12,157 nt of DNA from Trachipleistophora hominis (Eukaryota > Microsporidia > Pleistophoridae): NCBI GenBank assembly GCA_000316135.1, contig JH994023.1:26809-38965 (forward strand), written 5' to 3'. The stretch's first letter is position 1; each line of letters starts with the position of its first letter. A program made the translations under genes and the position numbers. The notes below the pieces were generated by a model that was not told the DNA's origin, made no database searches, and saw nothing but the letters and a program-made list of their open reading frames with translations. Positions 1-6,780 of this stretch are shown one piece after another.

Positions 1-433
1 CACGAGATAATCATAGATTTCACTCTGATTCTCCTTAAATCGTAATAATCCTTGAACAATATATCATTGTTAACCTACGGTTTTAAAATAAAAGAAAATA
101 CAGTTAAAACACGTAGTGCTATAAACCAAGGTTAACCAAGGACAGGTTCTTTCAAAGTTATTATGGTTCGTTGTTTATAAGAAAATGCAAATAAGAACAA
201 TAATGGTTGTTAGTTATGAAAAAATAATTGTTTTTTAACAAGTCTATTAATTGGCTTATGTGTTGTTTTTTCTGGTAGTTATGATAACTGATCAATTTTT
301 TAAAAAGATATTTTTTTCTAAAACAACATTACAGAAATATTCATAAATTGTAATCATAATACAGAGAAGTGTTATAGACTTTTTAATCCAAACACCAACG
401 GTATTATCTAATCATTTCTCTTTTTCGCTTCTG
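1..433. other. AT-rich spacer, no gene seen
   Basis: I find no open frame with protein-like composition, tRNA-like cloverleaf or long repeat here. Two small structures are visible: a direct repeat of AACCAAGG at 124-131 and 134-141 around a GGTTAACC palindrome, and a 6-bp inverted repeat with one central base at 277-289. Hand-counted G+C in the line 241-300 is 16 of 60, typical of spacer in this window. Confidence 0.5.
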
Positions 434-1546
434 ATGACCATTAACATTCCGTTAAACATAACCTTTCAGGTCTATGTTTGAAATTAAAACAAGTATTTCT
501 TATTTATAAAATTGCAGATTTTACATAACTTTTATTCGATAGCAGTTGTTCATTCATCATCAATCTTATTAGAAAACAATTTACAGCTGATTTTTTAATC
601 TGTTAGAAGAATATGAATTACTCATATCTAACAACAAATCACAATTTTCTGTTTTGTGCCTGGTTACGGAATAAAAAACCATTACAATGTTTTAATTCGT
701 CCTTGATAACACATTCTATCACTTTTTAGAAGACTTATATAAAAAATATGAAATTTGTGTTGAATATGATTCTTTGCTTGTTGTTAAGATACTTAAATCA
801 AAAAGAAATGGTTAATAATAATAAATGGTTATGAACTGATGGTAAGTTGATTTCGTGCAAATACCAGATTTTTATTTTTTTATAGACCAGAATAGCACAA
901 GTAGCTATAAATATTTCTCTTATTGCCATGGAAACAACAAATAATTGTGTATTATATCAATTTTGAGAAACTTTTAATTTTACCTGTAAAAACTTGCTCT
1001 TATTGAAGAAATGGTTCCATTTGTTGTAGCAAACGATTTCTTGTATGGTCATGAATCTTTACATAAGAATATACCGACACTTATTTGAGATAATACCGTG
1101 TAAATTCACTCCACAATGCAGCACTTATAATATAGTAAAGGAGTTACTAAGACGTCTAGAATTGAATAGCATATAGACATGTGTTATAGAAAATATTCAT
1201 AACATCATACCAACATGTTGATATGAGCATATCAAAATAGAAAATAATTGTATTCGGGTCAGACACATAAGTCGATCTAATTTATCACCTTAGTTTCATT
1301 TCTACTAAAGAAACTGGTGTCGTTTTAAATGGTTTGACTGAAATTAAAAAGTTGATTGAGGTTTGGTTAATCATACGCAACCAAAAACAATATGCTGAGG
1401 AACAGATAAAACGTAACAACTACAGCATTCATGCTACAGCAACAGCGTTTAAGCGTAAGAATTCTCTTAGTAACCACAATCTTTCACATAAAGAAACGCA
1501 TTTCCTTCGAAATACCAAAAAAATTATTTTTATTTATATTGAATGA
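434..1546 (+). pseudogene. Possible decayed protein gene (unidentified), fragments in alternating frames
   Basis: No single frame is intact, but successive plus-strand pieces read like protein: 434-478 (from an ATG), 488-595 (36 codons), 591-671 (27), 696-812 (39), then one frame at 886-963, 967-1026 and 1030-1173 separated only by single stops, and finally 1271-1543 (91 open codons). Pieces such as FYHFLEDLYKKYEICVEYDS (from about 711) and YNIVKELLRRLELNSI (ending 1173) have balanced, amphipathic composition rather than the I/K/N/F/Y-only mix of random AT-rich DNA. I do not recognise a family. It could be one relic, two relics or, in part, chance: in DNA this AT-rich, open runs of 30-60 codons occur by chance, and only the 91-codon run and the ordered, same-strand arrangement are suggestive. 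The last piece overlaps by four bases the first codons assigned to the BAR relic downstream, so the boundary between the two is uncertain. Confidence 0.35.
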
Positions 1547-2464
1547 AGTTCAATGATAGAAAAATTTCCGTATCTTCATAAAAAATATAAAAGATCAAGC
1601 ATCCTTTATATCTTTTGTTATTGCTGGCGTTTTCTCAACAAATTCAACTGAGTTAACATATGGTGATAACGATTACGAGCTGGGTAGTGACTTTTTCACC
1701 GAGTTTGACTGTGTTGTAAATAAATATGACAGTAACGTGTTCATCAAAAAAGTACAGCACAACTTTGAAAAAATGTGTTTAAATTATACAACGGCGATTG
1801 AAGATGTAGCCAAGGTAAAACCTGCTAGAATTCGTATATCTTTAAATTTGTATTCAAACACTAAACAACTATTGCAAGAGGAAGATTCATTTAAAGATCT
1901 TATGAAAAATGCAAGAAACCAGCTAAAAGACTTTAATGATCTGTTCATACTGCTGGCCACAAAGCCTAGCAATATCTTGCAGCGTCTAGCAGACGTAACA
2001 TAGAATTTAATCAAACTAACTTTTCAAATAAAGCTCAGTATAATTGCTTTGAATGGTCATACAAACATTGATTATGAGAAGCATGAGGATTCGAATACAA
2101 AACGTACACTAAAAAATTTGAGATTGGTCCGTGATAAATTCAAAGCGTCGCTGAAACACGACAAAATCACAGAGGGATATATTTTATTTGCGATCGGACC
2201 TGCACTTTGGAAGAAACCATTTCAGCTATTGAAAAACTTGTGAAAATATACGAGAATTGTTATGAACTCTTAAAAATCGAGGAAGAAGATATAAAGCAAA
2301 AACACGAGAGATTATCAGATAACTCTTTGAATATTAAATACTCCTCAGTTTCTAAGAACATCACGACCATAAAGCAAATAGAAAATTGCAACTCCACACC
2401 AGAGAATGAATCGGATTCGGAACTGGTTCCAGAATTGAGTGTTACTGATCCAAATGGCTCATAA
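1543..2464 (+). pseudogene. BAR-domain (amphiphysin/Rvs161-like) gene relic
   Basis: The core is a 147-codon open frame at 1560-2000, followed by an in-frame TAG at 2001-2003 and another 79 open codons in the same frame (2004-2240). The reading then continues in a different frame (2207-2461, stop at 2462-2464). A short ATG-led piece at 1543-1560 joins the main frame if one A is restored in the A run at 1560-1564. The last frame change is explained by one lost T near 2206. The conceptual product is highly helical. It shows a helix ending in RIRISLNLYSN, a second helix beginning IDYEKHEDSN that resembles the K..K..DYD signature of amphiphysin/Rvs BAR domains, then VRDKFKASLKHDK, and a third helix around AIEKLVKIYENCYELLK. 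After that comes an acidic, Ser/Asn-rich tail. BAR proteins of this type dimerise and bend membranes in endocytosis. At least three independent lesions make a working product unlikely. Hand-counted G+C in 1921-1980 is 24 of 60, well above the spacer. That it is a decayed gene is fairly sure; the BAR label is a recalled pattern match. Confidence 0.6.
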
Positions 2465-2789
2465 TTCTTGTTAGGCATTTATTAGTTAAAGTAAGTTATT
2501 CACTGATCTTTTATATCTACAGATTTTTTCATACATTTAACTTGCACTTTAATAACATTTTTTATGTTTAATAAAAATAGTTCTATCTATGAATCAAATG
2601 CTGGTACAGTGGCCATTGTAGATTCAGAAATAGAGAAAATTGTCATATATTGTATCGTAATGTGCAAATAAAGATGCTTTTAACGAACAAATAATTTTCT
2701 TGCGCCAAAGCTATAAATTACCACATAAGTATGTCATATCGATACTAATTTATTATTTAAATGATGGTTAGAGTATCTATAGGCATAGT

Positions 2790-2814
2790 GTTGAACATAA
2801 TATCTATGTTCAAC
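2790..2814. repeat. Perfect 10-bp inverted repeat, 5-nt loop
   Basis: GTTGAACATA at 2790-2799 is the exact reverse complement of TATGTTCAAC at 2805-2814, separated by ATATC. As RNA or single-stranded DNA it would form a clean hairpin. It lies 29 bp before a second strong inverted repeat and away from any intact gene. Confidence 0.9.
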
Positions 2815-2843
2815 TAAAACCAAAAGTATTTTAAATGTAAATT

Positions 2844-2863
2844 CTATAAAGTGTACTTTATAG
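2844..2863. repeat. Perfect 9-bp inverted repeat, 2-bp centre
   Basis: CTATAAAGT at 2844-2852 and ACTTTATAG at 2855-2863 are exact reverse complements around a central GT. With a two-base centre it is more likely a duplex palindrome (a protein-binding site or cruciform) than an RNA hairpin. Function unknown. Confidence 0.9.
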
Positions 2864-2941
2864 GAGAGAAAGGTTTATTTAAAAGAACATAATAGCAACC
2901 ACTCAACCTTTAACTACCTAGGATAAAAGATATTTGTACAT

Positions 2942-3046
2942 ATGACTACCAATACCTCATTGTTGCAGTTGTTTGAAAATGCACTGCCGTGTGCGTTCAG
3001 ACCATATTATAGATCTTCTAGTAAAACCCTTTATTCCAAAACGTAG
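2942..3046 (+). CDS. Doubtful 34-codon small open frame
   Basis: An ATG opens 34 codons (start MTTNTSLLQLFENALPC, later a Ser/Lys/Tyr-rich part) to a TAG at 3044-3046. After the TAG the same frame runs on with a hydrophobic stretch (AIVYFVCIIAI) to a TGA. This could be a micro-protein, the 5' end of a broken gene for a membrane protein, or chance. There is no C-run before the ATG as seen before two intact genes. Confidence 0.15.
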   Translation: MTTNTSLLQLFENALPCAFRPYYRSSSKTLYSKT

Positions 3047-3267
3047 GCAATCGTATACTTCGTATGTATTATAGCAATTACACAAAAAAATTGAAATCGT
3101 TCTCATATTAACTCAAAAAGAAAACTAAACCGACCCGTAATTTAGACAACGGTGATTTTAGAATTTATTATTTACGCTCAGTGCAGTGCTGTTGTCCTTC
3201 ATTTTACACATATAACATAAGATATATGGCACAAATACACGTTTCGTATTACATAATCTGAAAAATA

Positions 3268-3360
3268 TCATAATATTTTTAAAAAACGTTTATTTACAAA
3301 CTTAATTATCTCATCATATTCTAATCTTTCTGGTCTGTCAGGATCAACCATGGTCACCAT
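3268..3360 (-). CDS. Doubtful 30-codon small open frame, minus strand
   Basis: Reading leftward from an ATG at 3360 (or a second one at 3351) gives 30 codons with the charged segment DPDRPERLEYDEIIKFVNKR and a TGA at 3268-3270. The composition is unusually protein-like for this AT-rich area, and the same frame stays readable past the stop, so it may be a fragment of a larger lost gene. It lies immediately upstream of, and opposite to, the intact gene at 3409. Confidence 0.2.
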   Translation of the reverse strand: MVTMVDPDRPERLEYDEIIKFVNKRFLKIL

Positions 3361-3404
3361 TCTTTGGTTTGTGGCTAAGAATCATAACAGTCATAATTTT
3401 TTGT

Positions 3405-3408
3405 CCCC
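3405..3408 (+). promoter_or_regulatory. CCCC start-proximal motif
   Basis: Four C residues directly abut the ATG at 3409, in an otherwise T-rich leader (TTTTTTGTCCCC). Short C-runs or G-runs immediately upstream of start codons are a described microsporidian transcription-start signal. The same arrangement occurs before the gene at 4498. Confidence 0.55.
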
Positions 3409-4038
3409 ATGAATATGAAATTACTAAGAACTTATCCAAACATTTTGGCCCGGCATTGTAGACAACTGGATGAATTGAAAACAACCACGTTTACAGAGCA
3501 CGATTTTATGGTTCTAAGAAAGAAGCAAGCGTTTGAAATGACTATGTACCACTTTATAACAGGACTCTTTAAAAACAAGTCAACTAACAGCACATTTGGA
3601 TACGTTCCGATATCTAAAAACGTGTTCGAAAATAAAAATGCTCCTGATTTGAATTTAACTTGCGAGATTATGATAGTTAAAGCGTTTGATATTCTTGGAG
3701 TATTTCAACACGAAGCGACCACTGTTTTGTTCAAGGCGTTAGGCAATCTATCGTATTTCTATGACATGATGGTGTTCTCGCCGGTACCAATTGTTGTTTT
3801 CCCGACTGACGCGCTTAAAGCGGTTAGAGAGTTTCTTTCGCTGTGCTACGACTGCAAAAAAGCAACAGAGGAAACTGTGCTGGTCTTTGATGTAGGAATA
3901 TATGAATTGGTGTTGATGGAGCCGTATGTCGCGTTAAATTTTGGACTTGAAACAGAAACAACTGAAATTATACAGAGCGAGAACATTTTTAGTTTTTTCA
4001 TCGGATTTATCTACCAAAAACTGCCGAGTACAGACTAG
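3409..4038 (+). CDS. Hypothetical protein, 209 aa
   Basis: The open frame is complete and starts with ATG right after a CCCC motif; a second in-frame ATG two codons on (3415) is an alternative start. The product has no signal peptide at the N-terminus (basic start, MNMKLLRTYPNILARHCRQL). It is alternately hydrophobic and amphipathic, with a strongly non-polar middle around residues 117-145 (FYDMMVFSPVPIVVFP), too interrupted by Pro for a clear membrane span. Four Cys are scattered (residues 17, 85, 147, 149), with CYDC the only close pair and no metal-binding spacing. The C-terminus (FSFFIGFIYQKLP) is hydrophobic. I recognise no family. It is transcribed in the same direction as the FYR gene, 459 bp upstream of it, without evidence of co-transcription. 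That this is a real gene is supported by length, composition and the start motif. Confidence 0.8.
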   Translation: MNMKLLRTYPNILARHCRQLDELKTTTFTEHDFMVLRKKQAFEMTMYHFITGLFKNKSTNSTFGYVPISKNVFENKNAPDLNLTCEIMIVKAFDILGVFQHEATTVLFKALGNLSYFYDMMVFSPVPIVVFPTDALKAVREFLSLCYDCKKATEETVLVFDVGIYELVLMEPYVALNFGLETETTEIIQSENIFSFFIGFIYQKLPSTD

Positions 4039-4497
4039 TATAAATATAAAAGAGTCATCAATTAAATTGTTATTTTCTTTAATCTATATCAACCAATACC
4101 TTTTTATAAAGAGAGAGATTGTTTTTTGTTCGTTTTCACGTATTTTTGGGTTCTTCTTCGCTAAATAAAATTGTTATTGGTAGAATGCGGGTTATGTGGT
4201 ACTTTTTAAAGATATTGTATTGGTTTGGCTAATTAAATTCTAAATCTTTTCTATCTCACTCAGTATTATCTTTTTGCTTCATAAGTGCTATATTACTCCT
4301 CAAACATTTATAGGATGAATTAAAATACAAAAGAAATGAAACTTACATGACAAGCACGTGTATATACATTAGATTATTCTTTATTTTTAAGCACTCCTTT
4401 AAGATATGCCCTCTATTGTATGTTTAAAGCTTTCATATTTCAATAAACAAGCCCTTCCGAAGGAATAAACAAAATTAAACGCTGGTTGAAGACCCCA
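4039..4497. other. Intergenic spacer between the 209-aa gene and the FYR gene
   Basis: This is AT-rich spacer without a supported gene. An AATAAA hexamer near 4164 could serve as a 3'-end signal for the upstream gene. The last part (about 4400-4497) is the likely promoter and leader of the FYR gene and ends in a CCCC motif. Confidence 0.5.
4493..4496 (+). promoter_or_regulatory. CCCC start-proximal motif
   Basis: Four C residues one base before the ATG at 4498. This placement, repeated at 3405-3408, is the reason for choosing 4498 rather than an upstream TTG as the start of the FYR gene. Confidence 0.55.
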
Positions 4498-5265
4498 ATG
4501 CAAAATAATTTACAAAAATCAGAAATTGATCGGTTGTATGAGAAGTTTCGTGCGTTGTTATTGAAGAAAGCAGAGCTAAGTGCTAAAATAAACGACGAAA
4601 AGACAAGAAAATTGAAAATAGAGGCAAAAAAAAGAACAATTTTAGATTTTTTGCGAATTATCCGTGCTATAAAACAACATACATCACACAATACCACTGA
4701 AAATGCCATAAACGACCTCAGAAATATTTTAAAACACAGCGGTGGCCTTTCAATGTACGATGAATACGTCGCCCAGTGTACTGAGTATGAAAAACTACAG
4801 AAAGAGTTAAGGTTTCGGAAATTGTTGTCTAGCATGACATTTACAAAGAATCCTATCATATTTGATACCCGAAAAGAAATATTTGCCATTTTAAATATAG
4901 GCGTTATGCCGACTGCACACCAAACAGATTTTTACAACAGATATTTCATATATCCAATAAATTACAGGGTGGAAAGAGTCTTTAGAGGCTATCGTACAGA
5001 TCACAGCAGTCTTTTAGTATACACATGTGTAATTTTGAACAAAGATGATAAAGTTGTTTTTGAAATATACGACAATAATAAGCTACTTGTATCCGGTGGG
5101 AAATCAATCTGGAAGAATTTTTGCGATCTCTTCAAGATGAATATCAACGATGTAAAACTCGAAGATTTCTTCGCACTGACTAACAAAAATGTTCAGTTTA
5201 TGATAGAAGACTCGGTCGATTTAAAGCGTTATGAGCAATACATTCCGTTGAGAGAACGAAAATAA
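4498..5265 (+). CDS. FYR-domain (FYRN/FYRC) protein, 255 aa, TBRG1-like
   Basis: The start is the ATG directly after the CCCC motif. Residues about 5-55 are rich in Lys, Glu and Leu and look like a coiled coil; residues 84-110 are a second helical region. The FY-rich module follows at about 143-213. FYRN is shown by the FYNRYFIYPINYRVERVFRGY block (145-165) and YTCVIL (175-180). FYRC is shown by VVFEIYDN (186-193) and the SGGKSIW turn (199-205). In animals and plants this module occurs in MLL/trithorax methyltransferases, JmjC demethylases and TBRG1, where FYRN and FYRC fold together. Here there is no SET, JmjC or PHD domain, so the overall plan (helical N-terminus plus FYR) is nearest to TBRG1. 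A nuclear, chromatin- or checkpoint-related role is inferred from the family only. The C-terminal 40 residues are charged and unassigned. The FYR assignment is from the visible Tyr/Phe-rich pattern and is fairly confident; the precise orthologue is not. Confidence 0.75.
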   Translation: MQNNLQKSEIDRLYEKFRALLLKKAELSAKINDEKTRKLKIEAKKRTILDFLRIIRAIKQHTSHNTTENAINDLRNILKHSGGLSMYDEYVAQCTEYEKLQKELRFRKLLSSMTFTKNPIIFDTRKEIFAILNIGVMPTAHQTDFYNRYFIYPINYRVERVFRGYRTDHSSLLVYTCVILNKDDKVVFEIYDNNKLLVSGGKSIWKNFCDLFKMNINDVKLEDFFALTNKNVQFMIEDSVDLKRYEQYIPLRERK

Positions 5266-5601
5266 AAAAATATTCCTCTTTTTTATATAGGTAAGAGTAA
5301 CAAGGCAAACTTATATTATTTTGGAGTATCTTATGTTGTTTGTATATTCCGAATCATTTACATTGGTATGCAGTGTTATATTCTATCGTATTACATACTT
5401 TAACTAATTATCAATTCAGATTGAATCGTATGACATGGTATAAAAGTCTAAGGAGCGTGTGGTCAGGTGAATGTTAAAAACATTTTAAAAATACACAAGG
5501 GAAATTCGCTAAAAAACGTGGTACGAATTGTTAGTCTGTGGTTAATTTCTCTATTTAATCGCTTTTTTTGACTAAAAGAGTTTTATTTAAAAATCTGGTG
5601 A
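5266..5601. other. Spacer with a repeat copy and a short minus-strand open piece
   Basis: Downstream of the FYR gene the sequence is AT-rich. On the minus strand 5466-5573 is a 36-codon open piece beginning SQKKRLNREINHRLTIR. Its first part resembles IKRLNRAIDQLLTMR inside the neighbouring relic, so this is probably a duplicated scrap of that relic, not a gene. Confidence 0.45.
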
Positions 5602-5690
5602 CTAACCTTCCATCTTATTATCATCGTCATTTAAATCATATCCTGCCACCTCATTGTCAACAGCTGGTCAATTGCTCTATTTAATCGCTT
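5544..5690. repeat. Direct repeat pair of about 21-40 bp, 126 bp apart
   Basis: Copies at 5544-5564 and 5670-5690 share 20 of 21 bases, including an exact 16-mer CTCTATTTAATCGCTT. Weaker similarity extends a further 15-20 bp to the left of each. The spacing of 126 bp is a multiple of three, and both copies translate on the minus strand to related peptides (KRLNRE... and KRLNRA...), so the repeat probably arose by duplication within or at the end of a former coding region. Confidence 0.8.
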
Positions 5691-6623
5691 AATTACGCAT
5701 CCCCTATGTTGTATTTTTTTGTAAAAGGTAATTTAATTATCTCCTCACAACATATTTATTTATAGGAGACCCTTGGTGTTGTAATATGTATCCTAAACAC
5801 GAATATTCACGTGCTCGGGCAAGAAACTCTCATTACTTGAACAAATCCTCATAAATTATTAATAACTCGTCTAAAATAAATAAATATAACTCGTCTGCCG
5901 CTGGAAGTGTTTTCACGTTTATTTTAAGAAAAACAATCTAACACAACATGTCTGTTGTAATTTAACTTTATTTAAGTTCTTGATGTCTTGCACAGAGTAA
6001 AATATTTTCTTATTTACACAATAATTTGTGGTGCCGTGGCAATATAATTTTTAAATGACCGAAAAATTAACAATTCTGGTTTACTGAAAACAATGTAACC
6101 AGATTTTCAACAACGTAGGACTCAGATGTGCTTTCGCACAACAGTCTCGCCGTAATGAAGAAGAATGTAGAAACCGAGATAATAATTTTGCCTTGCAAAC
6201 TAAAATGGGCCCTTCGTCCTTTTATATACTTTTTAATGAAGTGATTTCTAGCCGCCTAAAACCAGCCAAAGAGTTACCGCCGCAATTAAATCATTGACCT
6301 GTTCAGAGGTGATGCTATGTGTTTTAATCTTTGATTGTTCCTCTAAGACGTACACTTTTTATTCATACGGCACTTTGTGCTGATTCAACTAGAAAGGCGC
6401 CAATGCATCCTCTAAGACGTACACTTTTTATTCATACAGGCACTTTGTGCTGTATTCAACTAGAAAGACGCCAATGCATCTCTTAGAAAGACCGCAATGA
6501 TCGTTTTCAGATGTTCATCTATTTTTTGAGAAAGTCTAAATACTTTTCAACGAATCTACCATCAATTGTACGAACCAGCACGTATACCTCATTAATCAAC
6601 AATGAATGATTACATGTGGAGTG
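5602..6623 (-). pseudogene. Decayed gene for a large helical protein, possibly condensin HEAT subunit (Ycg1/CAP-G-like)
   Basis: Reading leftward on the minus strand, protein-like pieces follow one another. They are 6623-6522 (34 codons, ends EKYLDFLKK), 6519-6463 (IDEHLKTIIAVFLRDALASF region), 6358-6251 (KVYVLEEQSKIKTHSITSEQ onward), 6255-6070 (62 codons), 5937-5836 (34, has LPAADELYLFILDELLIIYE), 5829-5740 (30, EFLARAREYSCLGYILQHQG), 5746-5696, 5696-5631 and 5661-5605 (acidic end VAGYDLNDDDNKMEG, stop TAG at 5604-5602). At least six frame changes or stops interrupt it. G+C is coding-like (27 of 60 in both 6121-6180 and 6241-6300, against 11 of 60 in spacer 10681-10740). The product would be Leu-rich and helical. 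The order of pieces resembles what I recall of the C-terminal region of condensin subunit G, but this is a weak inference. It may extend upstream to about 6730, where 44 more codons are open. It is truncated relative to CAP-G (about 900 residues). An AAATTTCCC motif reads on the minus strand at 6764-6756, just after the acyl-CoA synthetase stop. Confidence 0.55.
6339..6478. repeat. Tandem duplication, two copies of 69 and 71 bp
   Basis: Copy 1 is 6339-6407 and copy 2 is 6408-6478. They differ by two one-base indels and one G/A change. Each contains GGCACTTTGTGCTG flanked by near-complementary bases, giving a stem of 8-9 pairs with a TTT loop; the indels fall inside the stem. A possible third, internally deleted copy follows at 6479-6499. 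The duplication lies inside the minus-strand relic and inserts 23-24 codons' worth of sequence there. Confidence 0.9.
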
Positions 6624-6780
6624 TTAATACCATTAGTATGAGTAGAGATGGTCATTGCACGTCTTAATCGAAAGCATAACAACAAACATTCAGACCATTG
6701 CACACGTACCTTCCCAGATACTGTAAAATGCTAATTTTCTTAACTATGTTAAAATGGGAAATTTAACTAGAAATGAGGCC

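Larger units (their letters stand above)
2465..3408. other. Spacer with two inverted repeats and only tiny open frames
   Basis: No gene of ordinary size is present. Short open frames of doubtful meaning are an ATG-led 35-codon frame at 2564-2671 (+), a 34-codon ATG-led frame at 2942-3046 (+) that continues in frame past a TAG, and a 30-codon frame at 3268-3360 (-). The two inverted repeats are listed separately. The stretch from about 2940 to 3400 is less AT-rich than the rest and may hold coding debris, but the plus and minus readings look equally plausible, so I make no call. Confidence 0.4.

Noticed and set aside
1030..1173. Resemblance of CKFTPQCSTY and the preceding IRIYRHLF to the bacterial YidD (haemolysin/DUF37) motif
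   Set aside because: The C-[KR]-F-x-P-x-C-S-x-Y pattern is there, but the rest of the YidD domain is missing after 1173, the frame has stops on both sides, and a bacterial insertion factor is not expected here. Too short to call.
2593..2694. Possible CCCH zinc-finger scrap (Cys-rich peptide KCWYSGHCRFRNRENC)
   Set aside because: The spacing is not standard, the His is missing and a competing ATG-led frame (2564-2671) overlaps it. Likely coincidence.
4440..4889. 149-codon minus-strand frame opposite the FYR gene
   Set aside because: Antisense shadow. The plus-strand FYR motifs and start signal explain this region.
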